Shown: positions 24,781 through 34,875, counted from the first letter of the stretch. The stretch is 64,000 bases of DNA from Scandinavium sp051650185 (GCF_051650185.1 NZ_JBOFIN010000146.1:124001-188000); one strand, 5' to 3'. Translations and numbers: made by a program. The notes: a model not told the origin generated them from the letters alone.

Positions 24781-25773
24781 ATGAAGATAAAGAACCTTTG
24801 CCTGACCCTCTGCGCCTCGCTGCTGCTGACAAGCTTTGCGGGCATCGCAAAAGAAGTGAAGATCGGTATGGCTATCGATGACCTGCGTCTGGAGCGCTGG
24901 CAAAAAGATCGCGACATATTTGTGAACAAAGCCGAATCCTTAGGTGCAAAAGTATTTGTGCAATCGGCTAACGGTAATGAAGAAACTCAAATGTCGCAGA
25001 TTGAAAATATGATCAACCGCGGCGTGGATGTCCTTGTTATTATTCCATACAACGGCCAGGTGTTAAGCAACGTTATTAAAGAAGCCAAACAAGAAGGGAT
25101 TAAAGTATTGGCTTATGACCGTATGATTAATAATGCGGATATCGATTTTTATATTTCTTTTGATAACGAAAAAGTCGGTGAAATGCAGGCCCAGAGTCTG
25201 GTCGACAAAGTCCCGAGCGGCAATTACTTCCTGATGGGCGGTTCACCGGTGGACAATAACGCCAAACTGTTCCGCGCCGGGCAGATGAAGGTCTTAAAAC
25301 CGTATATCGACAGCGGCAAAATTAAAGTAGTTGGCGATCAGTGGGCGGATGGCTGGCTCCCGGAAAATGCCCTGAAAATCATGGAAAACGCCCTGACCGC
25401 GAACAATAACAAAATTGATGCCGTGGTTGCTTCAAATGATGCCACGGCGGGTGGTGCGATTCAGGCACTGAGCGCACAAGGTCTGGCGGGTAAAGTGGCG
25501 ATTTCCGGGCAAGACGCCGATTTGGCGGGGGTGAAACGCATCATCTCCGGCACGCAAACCATGACGGTCTACAAGCCCATTACGCAACTTGCCACAACGG
25601 CTGCAGAAATTGCGGTAGAGCTGGGTAATGGCCAGCAGCCAAAATCAGACGCGACGCTGAATAACGGCCTCAAAGATGTTCCCGCTCGTTTGCTGACGCC
25701 AATTGAAGTCAACAAAACCAATATTGACCAGACGGTTATCAAGGACGGTTTCCACAAGAAAAGCGAGCTGTGA
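24781..25773 (+). CDS. xylF: D-xylose ABC transporter, periplasmic binding protein
   Basis: This 330-residue protein has the E. coli XylF length. A signal peptide (ALC-type, ending near AGIAKE) exports it to the periplasm, where it binds D-xylose and delivers it to XylGH. The mature protein is almost the same as E. coli: GMAIDDLRLERWQKDRDIFV, IIPYNGQVLSNVI, ASNDATAGGAIQALSAQGL. An ATG one codon upstream (24778) has slightly better ribosome-site spacing and is equally possible. A stem-loop follows the stop. Confidence 0.97.
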   Translation: MKIKNLCLTLCASLLLTSFAGIAKEVKIGMAIDDLRLERWQKDRDIFVNKAESLGAKVFVQSANGNEETQMSQIENMINRGVDVLVIIPYNGQVLSNVIKEAKQEGIKVLAYDRMINNADIDFYISFDNEKVGEMQAQSLVDKVPSGNYFLMGGSPVDNNAKLFRAGQMKVLKPYIDSGKIKVVGDQWADGWLPENALKIMENALTANNNKIDAVVASNDATAGGAIQALSAQGLAGKVAISGQDADLAGVKRIISGTQTMTVYKPITQLATTAAEIAVELGNGQQPKSDATLNNGLKDVPARLLTPIEVNKTNIDQTVIKDGFHKKSEL

Positions 25774-25780
25774 TCGCGCG

Positions 25781-25798
25781 GCCCCTCTGACGAGGGGC
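25781..25798 (+). promoter_or_regulatory. Stem-loop between xylF and xylG
   Basis: GCCCCTC at 25781-25787 pairs with GAGGGGC at 25792-25798 around TGAC. Such hairpins commonly raise binding-protein mRNA over the downstream ABC genes. Confidence 0.6.
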
Positions 25799-25834
25799 TG
25801 ATTCCTTTTACGCGGAACGCTACGTGGAGTCGTT

Positions 25835-27376
25835 ATGCCTTATTTACTTGAAATGAAGAGCATTACCAAAGCTTTCGGGTCGGTAAAAGCCGTTGATAAC
25901 GTCAGCCTGCACCTGAACGCCGGGGAAGTGGTTTCCCTGTGCGGCGAAAACGGCTCGGGCAAATCAACGCTGATGAAAGTGCTGTGCGGCATTTATCCTT
26001 ATGGCAGCTTTGACGGCGAGATTATCTTTGCCGGGGAACCGCTGCAGGCGGCGCATATTCGCGATACCGAGCGCCGGGGTATTGCCATTATTCACCAGGA
26101 GCTGGCCCTGGTTAAGCATCTGACCGTGCTGGAAAATATTTTTCTCGGAGCCGAAATAAGCCGCTATGGTGTGCTTGATTACGACCAAATGACCGTGCGC
26201 TGCGAGAAGCTGCTGGCGCAAGTTAGCCTTGCCATTTCGCCGGATACCCGCGTCGGCGACCTGGGGCTTGGGCAGCAGCAGCTGGTTGAAATCGCAAAGG
26301 CGCTGAACAAACAGGTGCGTCTGCTGATCCTCGATGAACCCACAGCCTCCCTCACAGAGCAGGAAACAGCCGTGCTGCTGAATATCATCCGCGACCTGCA
26401 AAACCACGATATTGCCTGCATCTACATCTCGCACAAACTCAATGAAGTAAAAGCCATTTCAGACACCATCTGCGTGATCCGCGACGGGCAGCACATCGGC
26501 ACCCGGGACGCCAGCGGCATGAGCGAGGATGACATCATTACCATGATGGTCGGTCGTGAGCTGACGGCGCTTTACCCTAACGAACCGCACACGCCTGGCG
26601 AAGAAATCCTGCGCGTGGAGCATCTCACCGCCTGGCATCCTGTGAATCGCCACATCAAACGGGTTAATGACATCTCATTCTCGCTTAAGCGAGGGGAAAT
26701 TCTGGGTATCGCGGGGCTGGTTGGCGCCGGGAGAACGGAAGCGGTGCAGTGCCTGTTTGGCGTCTGGCGCGGACGCTGGGAAGGGCAAATTTTTATCGAT
26801 GGCCAACCGGTGGCGATCACTTCCTGCCAGCAAGCCATTGCTCACGGTATTGCGATGGTGCCGGAAGACCGTAAGAAAGACGGCATTGTGCCGGTGATGG
26901 CAGTGGGTAAAAACATCACCCTCGCCGCGCTCAGTCAGTTTTCCGGGCCGTTAAGCAGCCTGGACGATGCCGGGGAACAACACTGCATTCTGCAATCCCT
27001 TCAAAGATTGAAAGTGAAAACCTCCTCGCCGGAGCTGGCGATTGGCCGACTCAGCGGCGGCAATCAGCAGAAAGCCATTCTGGCTCGCTGTCTGCTGCTC
27101 AACCCTCGCATCCTGATCCTCGATGAACCGACACGCGGCATCGATATCGGGGCGAAATATGAAATCTACAAACTGATTAACCAACTGGTGCAGCAAGGCA
27201 TCGCGGTGATCGTCATCTCTTCCGAACTGCCGGAAGTGCTTGGCCTGAGCGACCGCGTGCTGGTGATGCACGAAGGCAAACTGAAAGCGGACCTGGTCAA
27301 CCATCAGTTGACCCAGGAGAAAGTGATGGAAGCGGCCCTCAGGAGCGAACGCCATGTCGAAAAACAGCCCGTCTGA
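25835..27376 (+). CDS. xylG: D-xylose ABC transporter, ATP-binding protein
   Basis: This 513-residue protein is equal in length to E. coli XylG, a carbohydrate-uptake ABC protein with two cassettes. The first has a complete Walker A (GENGSGKS) and Walker B (LLILDEPTASLT). The second Walker A is degenerate (GLVGAGRTE), as usual in this family, with signature LSGGNQQKA and LILDEPTRGID. It overlaps xylH by 23 bp, implying coupled translation. Confidence 0.97.
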   Translation: MPYLLEMKSITKAFGSVKAVDNVSLHLNAGEVVSLCGENGSGKSTLMKVLCGIYPYGSFDGEIIFAGEPLQAAHIRDTERRGIAIIHQELALVKHLTVLENIFLGAEISRYGVLDYDQMTVRCEKLLAQVSLAISPDTRVGDLGLGQQQLVEIAKALNKQVRLLILDEPTASLTEQETAVLLNIIRDLQNHDIACIYISHKLNEVKAISDTICVIRDGQHIGTRDASGMSEDDIITMMVGRELTALYPNEPHTPGEEILRVEHLTAWHPVNRHIKRVNDISFSLKRGEILGIAGLVGAGRTEAVQCLFGVWRGRWEGQIFIDGQPVAITSCQQAIAHGIAMVPEDRKKDGIVPVMAVGKNITLAALSQFSGPLSSLDDAGEQHCILQSLQRLKVKTSSPELAIGRLSGGNQQKAILARCLLLNPRILILDEPTRGIDIGAKYEIYKLINQLVQQGIAVIVISSELPEVLGLSDRVLVMHEGKLKADLVNHQLTQEKVMEAALRSERHVEKQPV

Positions 27377-28535
27377 ACTGAAGCTTAACGTGCAGGCGCC
27401 CGCCGCCTTTGCGGGGCTGAAGAACCTCAATCTGCAGGTCTTTGTGATGATAGCGGCCATCATCGCCATTATGCTGTTCTTCACCTGGACTACCGACGGC
27501 TCTTACCTGAGCGCCCGAAACGTCTCAAACCTGCTACGCCAGACAGCCATCACCGGCATTCTGGCGGTCGGGATGGTGTTCGTGATTGTCTCGGCCGAAA
27601 TCGATTTGTCCGTGGGCTCGATGATGGGCCTGCTGGGCGGCGTGGCGGCTATTTTTGACGTCTGGCTTGGCTGGCCGCTGCCCTTAACCATCGCGGTGAC
27701 GCTGGTACTGGGCCTGGTGCTTGGCGCATGGAACGGTTGGTGGGTAGCTTATCGCAAAGTGCCATCATTTATCGTTACGCTCGCGGGTATGCTGGCATTT
27801 CGCGGCATTCTGATTGGTATCACTAATGGGACGACGGTGTCGCCCACCAGCCCGGCCATGTCGCAAATCGGGCAGAGCTATTTACCGGATGGCATTGGCT
27901 TCGTGATTGGCGTGGTTGGCCTGATGGCCTTCGTGGCCTGGCAGTGGCGTGGGCGCCTGCGTCGTCAGGCACTGGGCTTGCAAACATCTGCATCGTCAGG
28001 CCTGGTCGCTCGTCAGTCGCTGACGGCGGTCATTGCGCTGGGTGCTATCTGGATGCTGAACGATTATCGCGGAGTGCCAACCCCGGTACTGATCCTCGCG
28101 TTACTGCTTCTGGCAGGCATGTTTATGGCGACCCGTACGGCATTCGGTCGTCGCATTTATGCCATCGGCGGCAACATTGAAGCGGCCCGCTTGTCGGGCA
28201 TCAACGTGGAACGGACGAAGCTTGCCGTGTTCGCCATCAATGGTCTGATGGTGGCGATTGCAGGGCTGATTCTGAGTTCGCGTCTGGGAGCAGGCTCACC
28301 CTCTGCCGGGAACATTGCCGAACTGGATGCTATCGCCGCCTGTGTGATTGGCGGTACCAGCCTCGCGGGCGGCGTGGGAAGCGTGGCAGGGGCGGTGATG
28401 GGGGCGTTTATTATGTCTGCGCTGGATAACGGAATGAGCATGATGGACGTGCCGACTTTCTGGCAATATATCGTTAAGGGCGCCATTTTACTGTTGGCAG
28501 TATGGATGGATTCCGCCACCAAACGACGAGCCTGA
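27354..28535 (+). CDS. xylH: D-xylose ABC transporter, permease
   Basis: This 393-residue membrane permease is the same length as E. coli XylH, with about ten to eleven hydrophobic segments. It forms the channel for xylose with XylG. The family region GMVFVIVSAEIDLSVGSMMG and the EAA-like ending (ELDAIAACVIGGTSLAGGVG) are visible. It starts inside xylG and precedes xylR by about 70 bases. Confidence 0.97.
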   Translation: MSKNSPSELKLNVQAPAAFAGLKNLNLQVFVMIAAIIAIMLFFTWTTDGSYLSARNVSNLLRQTAITGILAVGMVFVIVSAEIDLSVGSMMGLLGGVAAIFDVWLGWPLPLTIAVTLVLGLVLGAWNGWWVAYRKVPSFIVTLAGMLAFRGILIGITNGTTVSPTSPAMSQIGQSYLPDGIGFVIGVVGLMAFVAWQWRGRLRRQALGLQTSASSGLVARQSLTAVIALGAIWMLNDYRGVPTPVLILALLLLAGMFMATRTAFGRRIYAIGGNIEAARLSGINVERTKLAVFAINGLMVAIAGLILSSRLGAGSPSAGNIAELDAIAACVIGGTSLAGGVGSVAGAVMGAFIMSALDNGMSMMDVPTFWQYIVKGAILLLAVWMDSATKRRA

Positions 28536-28604
28536 TCGCGGCGAAGGCCGATATGATGGCGGGGCCCGCGGGCTTCGCCCTCTTTGCTCCCAGGAAAGCT
28601 GAAC

Positions 28605-29783
28605 ATGTTTGAAAAGCGCCACCGGATAACCTTGCTGTTCAATGCCAATAAAGCCTATGACCGACAGGTCGTTGAAGGCGTGGGTGAATACCTTCAGGCT
28701 TCGCAGTCCGAATGGGACATCTTTATCGAAGAAGATTTTCGCGCCCGTATCGAAAATATCAAAGAGTGGCTCGGCGACGGCGTCATTGCCGATTATGACG
28801 ACCCCGAAATTGAAGCACTGCTGGCAGACGTTGAGGTTCCCATCATCGGCGTCGGCGGTTCTTACCATCGCCCGGAGCACTATCCGGCCGTGCACTATAT
28901 CGCAACGGATAACTACGCTCTGGTCGAAACCGCCTTCCTGCATCTGAAAGAAAAAGGCGTTCACCGTTTTGCCTTTTATGGCTTGCCCTCTTCCAGCGGT
29001 AAACGCTGGGCGGTGGAGCGTGAACACGCGTTTTGCCAGTTAGTCGCCAAAGAGAAATACCGTGGCGTGGTGTATCAGGGGCAAGAAACCGCCCCGGAGA
29101 ACTGGCAGCATGCGCAAAACCGTCTCGCAGACTGGCTCCAGACGCTACCGCCGCAAACCGGCATTATTGCCGTAACGGATGCTCGTGCCCGCCACGTTCT
29201 GCAAGCCTGTGAACATCTGCATATTCCGGTACCGGAAAAACTGTGCGTGATTGGCATCGATAACGAGGAGCTGACACGCTACCTGTCTCGCGTGGCGCTT
29301 TCTTCTGTCGCCCAGGGTACTCGTCAGATGGGCTATCAGGCCGCGAAGTTATTGCACCGTTTGCTGGATGACGAAAACTTGCCTTTGCAGCGCCTGCTGG
29401 TGCCCCCTGTCCGCGTGGTGGAGAGGCGTTCCACAGACTACCGTTCGCTTGACGATCCGGCGGTGATTCAGGCGATGCACTACATTCGCAATAACGCCTG
29501 CAAGGGAATTAAGGTGGAACAAGTGCTGGATGCGGTAGGCATCTCGCGCTCGAACCTGGAGAAACGCTTCAAAGAAGAGGTAGGGGAAACCATTCATGCG
29601 GTGATCCACAGCGAAAAGCTGGAGAAAGCCCGCAGCCTGCTGGTGTCCACTTCCCTCTCAATCAATGAAATTTCGCAGATGTGCGGCTATCCGTCGCTGC
29701 AATATTTCTATTCGGTGTTTAAGAAAGAGTACGACACGACGCCGAAGGAGTACCGTGAACGCTTTGGTGAAGCGCTGGTTTAG
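28605..29783 (+). CDS. xylR: Xylose operon transcriptional activator XylR
   Basis: This 392-residue activator matches E. coli XylR. The N-terminal two-thirds is a periplasmic-binding-protein-like xylose sensor (RHRITLLFNANKAYDRQVVE, VIGIDNEELTRYLSRVALSS). The C-terminal third is an AraC-type double helix-turn-helix (AVGISRSNLEKRFKEEVGE; MCGYPSLQYFYSVFKKEYD). It activates xylAB and xylFGH with xylose. ATG 28605 follows AGGAAAG. It ends the xylFGHR cluster before a hairpin terminator. Confidence 0.97.
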   Translation: MFEKRHRITLLFNANKAYDRQVVEGVGEYLQASQSEWDIFIEEDFRARIENIKEWLGDGVIADYDDPEIEALLADVEVPIIGVGGSYHRPEHYPAVHYIATDNYALVETAFLHLKEKGVHRFAFYGLPSSSGKRWAVEREHAFCQLVAKEKYRGVVYQGQETAPENWQHAQNRLADWLQTLPPQTGIIAVTDARARHVLQACEHLHIPVPEKLCVIGIDNEELTRYLSRVALSSVAQGTRQMGYQAAKLLHRLLDDENLPLQRLLVPPVRVVERRSTDYRSLDDPAVIQAMHYIRNNACKGIKVEQVLDAVGISRSNLEKRFKEEVGETIHAVIHSEKLEKARSLLVSTSLSINEISQMCGYPSLQYFYSVFKKEYDTTPKEYRERFGEALV

Positions 29784-29800
29784 CCCCATTGCAGAAACAA

Positions 29801-29826
29801 AAACGCCTTCCGGATGGAAGGCGTTT
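29801..29826 (+). terminator. Hairpin after xylR
   Basis: AAACGCCTTCC at 29801-29811 pairs with GGAAGGCGTTT at 29816-29826 around GGAT. The T-run is short, so termination may be partial. Confidence 0.75.
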
Positions 29827-29851
29827 CAGCATATTAATGGCGGTAATTTCT

Positions 29852-29925
29852 GTCGGGTGTCGCTTCGCTTACCCAGCCTACCAAACCCTTCGTAGGCCCG
29901 CGCAAACGCAGTGCCGCCGGGCAAG
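29852..29925. repeat. REP-like element
   Basis: GTCGGGTGTCGCTTCGCTTA and CGTAGGCCCGCG...GTGCCGCCGGGC form a degenerate REP pair between convergent xylR and bax. Confidence 0.55.
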
Positions 29926-29933
29926 CGTCCGTC

Positions 29934-30761
29934 TTACATATGCGCAGCAATCAGACGCTGGTTATCCTGATACATACTGAACAGGTAGTTGTTGTAGCTT
30001 GAACCACGCGTTGAATAGCCTTTCAGCTTGTGGATCATCTTGCTGGCCGTCACTTCCTGGTCCGTCTTACGCAGCTGCGCACGGGACTTACGGAACGAGG
30101 CATAAGCCGGATGCGTATTCAGATTGACCACATACGCTTCAACAGACTCTTTCACTGAATCAAAGTGAGAGTAACCCTTCACTTTACCCGTTCCTGACGG
30201 ACACTTACCGCGCCCACACTTCATACCGAACAGGTTGTTATTGCTACGCGCAAGCTTTGAGGTGCCCCAGCCGCTTTCTGCCGCAGCCATCGTCGCGACC
30301 ATGCTACCCGGGATGATATCCACGCGTTCAAGCAGCGAGTTCCACGGAATTTTACGGGTATTCCCGGACCAGCTAATTTTATAACGCTGGGTAATGCCTT
30401 TCAGGCGCGTACGCTCGGACGGTGACCAACGACCGTCATACTGCTTGGACACAAGCCAGTTACGATCGGCGGTAATCGCCGCATTTTGACTGGTAATATA
30501 AGGCATTACGGTCCGGAGAAACGCTTTTTTCCTTGGTGTCCCGGAAGGGTATTTTCGCAAATCAGGAAGTGAACTACTCTTTGCACTATTGCGAGAATAC
30601 TCTTGTTTACTGCTAACCTTACTATTACTGCTTGTCTTTATTATCGGGGCTTTGTGACTCGTTGTTGCTGTGTGCGTCTTTGCCAGCACGCCACCTGAAA
30701 ATGCACAGGTGAGTAACATGAGTATCGCGGCCCCATATCGTCGAATGGGAGTCGATATCAT
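29934..30761 (-). CDS. bax: Bax protein (glucosaminidase-domain exported protein)
   Basis: This 275-residue protein (E. coli 274) has an N-terminal signal sequence (MISTPIRRYGAAILMLLTCA). A serine/lysine-rich stretch follows, then a C-terminal mannosyl-glycoprotein endo-beta-N-acetylglucosaminidase-like fold with MVATMAAAESGWGTSKLARS, where the glutamate is the likely catalytic acid. The probable target is peptidoglycan; the physiological role is unsettled. ATG 30761 has AGGAG nine bases upstream; the open frame continues 33 codons further but homology begins here. Confidence 0.93.
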   Translation of the reverse strand: MISTPIRRYGAAILMLLTCAFSGGVLAKTHTATTSHKAPIIKTSSNSKVSSKQEYSRNSAKSSSLPDLRKYPSGTPRKKAFLRTVMPYITSQNAAITADRNWLVSKQYDGRWSPSERTRLKGITQRYKISWSGNTRKIPWNSLLERVDIIPGSMVATMAAAESGWGTSKLARSNNNLFGMKCGRGKCPSGTGKVKGYSHFDSVKESVEAYVVNLNTHPAYASFRKSRAQLRKTDQEVTASKMIHKLKGYSTRGSSYNNYLFSMYQDNQRLIAAHM

Positions 30762-30991
30762 TAGGTCTCCTGGTCGGATAAATGCATTCCAACGCCTTGT
30801 ATTTTTCGTAAATTCGAGAAATGAATCACAAATCATATCAAAAATACCCCGTCGGCGCACCCAAAGAAATAGTCCAAATCCGAAACGATGTCACGCATGA
30901 TTTGCTTCCTTTCGCCTCATATTCCTGAAATTCCACGGCTTATCGCAGAAAATTAACGGCATTTTTGAGCCCGATCACTCACCCTTTCACG

Positions 30992-31020
30992 TCCTCCCCT
31001 GGATTACTCAGGAAGGAGGA
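30992..31020 (+). promoter_or_regulatory. Possible MalT boxes upstream of malS
   Basis: TCCTCC at 30992-30997 (GGAGGA on the minus strand) and GGAGGA at 31015-31020 match the short MalT box consensus in inverted orientation. E. coli malS is MalT-dependent. The motif is short, so chance matches are possible. Confidence 0.35.
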
Positions 31021-31076
31021 GTTAGCGCTGGCGTAACGCTGGCAAAATGAGAAAAAACTGACAACAGGTGAACGGA

Positions 31077-33107
31077 ATGAAACTTGCCGCTCTGCTTCCT
31101 CTTCTGCTGCCCGGCATGGCGTTGGCAGCATGGACTTCTGCGGATTTCCCCGCCTTTAAGCCTGAAGGCACGGGGAAGTTTGTCAGTCAGCAAAAGCTCG
31201 CGAAGGGTACTCGTCCTTTAACTTTAAATTTTGACCAGCAGTGCTGGCAGCCTTCCGGCACCGTCAAACTGAACGAGATGCTCTCGCTGGAACCCTGCCA
31301 TGGCACACCGCCACAATGGCGGCTTTTCCGCGACGGTTTATACACGTTAACGCTCGATACCCGCTCAGGCACGCCAACGCTGATGTTAGGGGTGGAAAGT
31401 GCCGTCGCAAATACGACAAAAGTTGAAGTTCGCCAATGCCCTCGTTGGGATGGAAAACCGCTCACGGTGGATGTCAGCAAAACCTTTGCTGAAGGCAGCA
31501 AAGTTCGTGATTTTTACAGCGGACAAACCGTGGTGGTCAGCAACGGCAAAATCACACTTCAGCCCGATCCCAGCAGCAACGGGCTGCTGTTGCTGGAAAA
31601 CGCACAAACAACCGAGCCCGCCGCTTTTAACTGGCACAACGCGACGGTCTACTTCGTGCTCACGGACCGTTATGTGAACGGTAATCCCGCCAACGACAAC
31701 AGCTATGGTCGCCACAAAGACGGCATGCAGGAGATAGGCACTTTTCACGGCGGCGATCTGCAAGGGCTCACAACGAAACTGGATTATCTGCAGCAGCTGG
31801 GCGCCAACGCGCTGTGGATTAGCTCCCCTCTCGAGCAAATCCACGGTTGGGTGGGCGGCGGCACCAAAGGTGATTTCCCGCATTACGCCTATCACGGCTA
31901 CTACCCGCAGGACTGGACGAAGCTCGACGCCAATATGGGAACGGAAGACGATTTGCGCCATTTGGTCGACGAAGCCCATAAGCGGGGCATTCGCGTGTTG
32001 TTTGACGTTGTCATGAACCATACGGGTTACGCCACGCTTGCCGATATGCAGCAATACCAGTTTGGCGCGCTCTATCTGCAAGGCGATGAGTTGAAGAAAA
32101 CGCTGGGCGAACGCTGGACTGACTGGAAACCCGGCGCAGGGCAAAGCTGGCATAGCTTTAATGATTACATCAATTTCAGCGATAAAGCCGCATGGGAAAA
32201 ATGGTGGGGTAAGCAGTGGATCCGCACCGATATCGGCGATTATGACAACCCGGGCTTTGACGATCTGACGATGTCACTCGCCTTTTTACCCGATTTGAAA
32301 ACCGAATCGAAAGCCGTGTCTGGGTTGCCTGTTTTTTATCAACACAAACCCGATACCGCCGCAAAAGCGATTGCGGGCTACACGCCGCGCGATTACCTCA
32401 CTCATTGGTTGAGCCAATGGGTTCGTGATTACGGCATTGATGGTTTCCGGGTGGATACGGCCAAACACGTCGAGCTTCCGGCGTGGGATCAGCTTAAAAC
32501 GCAGGCCACCGCCGCACTGGCAGAATGGAAAAAAGCGAACCCAGACAAAGCACTGGATAACTCACCGTTCTGGATGACGGGTGAAGCCTGGGGCCACGGC
32601 GTGATGCAAAGCGAATACTATCGCCACGGTTTCGACGCGATGATCAACTTTGATTACCAGGACCAGGCGGCAAAAGCGGTCGATTGCTTCGCCACTATCG
32701 ACATGACCTGGCAGCAGATGGCTGAGAGCCTGCAAGGCTTCAACGTGCTGAGCTATCTTTCCTCACACGATACCCGCCTCTTCCGTGAGGGAGGAAGTGA
32801 AGCGGCTGAACGGTTGATGCTTGCCCCAGGTGCCGTGCAAATTTTCTATGGTGACGAATCTGCCCGTCCGTTTGGACCCACCGGTTCCGATCCGTTACAG
32901 GGCACGCGTTCAGACATGAACTGGCAGGATGTTAGCGGCAAAAACGCGGCAACGGTTGCTCACTGGAAGAAACTGGGTCAGTTCCGCGCCCGCCATCCGG
33001 CGATTGGGATGGGCACGCAAACCACGCTCTCTTTATCACAAGGCTATGGATTCGTCCGTGAACGCGGCGAAGATAAAGTCATGGTCGTCTGGGCCGGAAA
33101 ACCCTGA
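31077..33107 (+). CDS. malS: Periplasmic alpha-amylase
   Basis: This 676-residue protein equals E. coli MalS. It is a secreted GH13 enzyme that hydrolyses maltodextrins in the periplasm, releasing mainly maltohexaose. The signal peptide is MKLAALLPLLLPGMALA. Conserved GH13 regions are DVVMNHTG, GFRVDTAKH (nucleophile aspartate), GEAWGHG (acid/base glutamate) and LSSHDTR. Paired cysteines suit a periplasmic enzyme. ATG 31077 follows AGGTGA; a GTG three codons upstream is less likely. Confidence 0.97.
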   Translation: MKLAALLPLLLPGMALAAWTSADFPAFKPEGTGKFVSQQKLAKGTRPLTLNFDQQCWQPSGTVKLNEMLSLEPCHGTPPQWRLFRDGLYTLTLDTRSGTPTLMLGVESAVANTTKVEVRQCPRWDGKPLTVDVSKTFAEGSKVRDFYSGQTVVVSNGKITLQPDPSSNGLLLLENAQTTEPAAFNWHNATVYFVLTDRYVNGNPANDNSYGRHKDGMQEIGTFHGGDLQGLTTKLDYLQQLGANALWISSPLEQIHGWVGGGTKGDFPHYAYHGYYPQDWTKLDANMGTEDDLRHLVDEAHKRGIRVLFDVVMNHTGYATLADMQQYQFGALYLQGDELKKTLGERWTDWKPGAGQSWHSFNDYINFSDKAAWEKWWGKQWIRTDIGDYDNPGFDDLTMSLAFLPDLKTESKAVSGLPVFYQHKPDTAAKAIAGYTPRDYLTHWLSQWVRDYGIDGFRVDTAKHVELPAWDQLKTQATAALAEWKKANPDKALDNSPFWMTGEAWGHGVMQSEYYRHGFDAMINFDYQDQAAKAVDCFATIDMTWQQMAESLQGFNVLSYLSSHDTRLFREGGSEAAERLMLAPGAVQIFYGDESARPFGPTGSDPLQGTRSDMNWQDVSGKNAATVAHWKKLGQFRARHPAIGMGTQTTLSLSQGYGFVRERGEDKVMVVWAGKP

Positions 33108-33117
33108 CCAAAACAAA

Positions 33118-33142
33118 ATCCCTCTTCAGCCTGAAGAGGGAT
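33118..33142 (+). terminator. Hairpin after malS
   Basis: ATCCCTCTTCA at 33118-33128 pairs with TGAAGAGGGAT at 33132-33142 around GCC. The downstream flank is not T-rich, so the stem may end or protect the malS mRNA. Confidence 0.6.
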
Positions 33143-33264
33143 CGTCCACCTCACTCTTAAACTTCAGCACGAATGCCTGAACCAGGCGCGCCCCGGTAGT
33201 TTGCACCTCACTGGCGCAGGGGGTATGTTTAGCCCCTGAACCCAGATCAACAAAACACCTGCAT

Positions 33265-34521
33265 ATGACTTTTTCAGCTTTTGGCGACAAATTCACCCGT
33301 CATTCCGGTATCACCCGCCTGATGGAAGACCTTAACGATGGCCTGCGTACGCCCGGTGCCATCATGCTTGGCGGCGGTAACCCGGCGCAGATCCCGCAGA
33401 TGAACACCTATTTTCATCAGCTGCTGGCGGACATGCTGGAGAGCGGTAAAGCCACGGAAGCCCTGTGTAACTATGATGGCCCACAGGGGAAATCAGAGCT
33501 GCTGGCCCTGCTGGCGGAGATGCTGCGTGACGAACTGGGCTGGGATATCGGCCCACAGAATATTGCACTGACAAACGGCAGCCAGAGCGCGTTTTTCTAC
33601 TTGTTCAATCTCTTCGCCGGACGCCGCGCCGACGGTTCGACCCGAAAAGTGCTGTTCCCACTGACGCCGGAATACATCGGTTATGCGGATTCCGGCCTTG
33701 AGGACGATTTGTTTGTCTCTGCGCGCCCGAACATCGAGCTGCTGCCAGAAGGCCAGTTCAAGTATCACGTGGACTTTGAACATCTGCGTGTCACTGAAGA
33801 AACCGGGATGATTTGTGTCTCGCGCCCGACCAACCCCACGGGCAACGTGATCACCGATGAAGAGCTGATGAAGCTTGACGTGCTGGCTAATCAGCACGGT
33901 ATTCCGCTGGTTATCGATAACGCTTACGGCGTGCCGTTCCCGGGTATTATCTTTAGCGAAGCGCGTCCGCTGTGGAACCCTAATATCGTGTTGTGCATGA
34001 GCCTTTCCAAACTCGGCCTGCCGGGCAGCCGCTGCGGGATAATCATCGCCAACGAGAAAATCATCAGCGCCATCAGCAACATGAACGGGATTATCAGCCT
34101 GTCGCCAGGCGGCATTGGCCCGGCCATGATGTGCGAAATGATTAAGCGCAAAGATCTGCTACGCCTTTCAGAAACGGTCATTAAGCCTTTCTATTACCAG
34201 CGCGTTCAGGAAACTATCGCCATTATCCGCCGTTATTTGCCAGAAGAGCGCTGCCTGATCCATAAACCCGAAGGCGCCATTTTCCTGTGGCTGTGGTTTA
34301 AAGACTTGCCCGTCACCACAGAAGTGCTCTACCAGCGTCTGAAAAAGCGTGGCGTGTTGATGGTGCCGGGTGATTTCTTCTTCCCGGGGCTCGATAAACC
34401 GTGGCCGCATACGCATCAGTGCATGCGGATGAATTATGTCCCTGAGCCCGATAAAATCGAAGCGGGGGTCAAAATTCTTGCCGAGGAAATAGAATTAGCC
34501 TGGCAAGAGAGCGGTTGTTAA
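33265..34521 (+). CDS. avtA: Valine-pyruvate aminotransferase
   Basis: This 418-residue PLP enzyme (E. coli 417) transfers the amino group between L-valine (or alanine) and pyruvate/2-ketoisovalerate in alanine and valine metabolism. The PLP lysine is in SLSKLGLPGSRCG. The aspartate that contacts the pyridine ring is in VIDNAYGVPFPG. Substrate-phosphate residues are in NGSQSAFFYLFN. It is monocistronic and ends in a strong terminator, which marks the border to the accessory segment. Confidence 0.97.
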   Translation: MTFSAFGDKFTRHSGITRLMEDLNDGLRTPGAIMLGGGNPAQIPQMNTYFHQLLADMLESGKATEALCNYDGPQGKSELLALLAEMLRDELGWDIGPQNIALTNGSQSAFFYLFNLFAGRRADGSTRKVLFPLTPEYIGYADSGLEDDLFVSARPNIELLPEGQFKYHVDFEHLRVTEETGMICVSRPTNPTGNVITDEELMKLDVLANQHGIPLVIDNAYGVPFPGIIFSEARPLWNPNIVLCMSLSKLGLPGSRCGIIIANEKIISAISNMNGIISLSPGGIGPAMMCEMIKRKDLLRLSETVIKPFYYQRVQETIAIIRRYLPEERCLIHKPEGAIFLWLWFKDLPVTTEVLYQRLKKRGVLMVPGDFFFPGLDKPWPHTHQCMRMNYVPEPDKIEAGVKILAEEIELAWQESGC

Positions 34522-34527
34522 ATAAAA

Positions 34528-34556
34528 GGGCTCTGAATAACAGGGCCCATTTTTTT
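34528..34556 (+). terminator. Terminator of avtA
   Basis: GGGCTCTG at 34528-34535 pairs with CAGGGCCC at 34541-34548 (one G-T pair), followed by a run of seven T. Confidence 0.88.
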
Positions 34557-34875
34557 CCGTGATCGGCAGCTTAAAATAACGATATATCCCTCATTAAAAA
34601 CGCTCATTGTTTTATTAGGATTGCTCTTAAATTTCTCCTGTATTTAATTACCACTCCATGACAAGGCACACTATTTAGCTGTGCTTAACTAAAATAATAA
34701 TCACAACTCATTGTTTTAAAATGACTCCACAACGAAGCGGTTATTTCCCTAATATATAAACCCTCAACAAACACGAATTTTCTTCTTTGCTCCTTCCTGA
34801 GGCCAGTGCAGCGTTTCTATTTCCACATACACTCATTAATACGCCGCCCGGCGTTTTATTTAGTGGAGTATTGTT
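34557..34875 (+). promoter_or_regulatory. AT-rich leader of the lipoprotein gene
   Basis: No gene is seen. The stretch 34560-34800 is much richer in A and T than its surroundings, with many TTTTAAA/AATAATAAT tracts typical of H-NS-bound promoters. GTGGAG lies eight bases before the next start codon. Specific -35/-10 elements could not be chosen confidently. Confidence 0.4.
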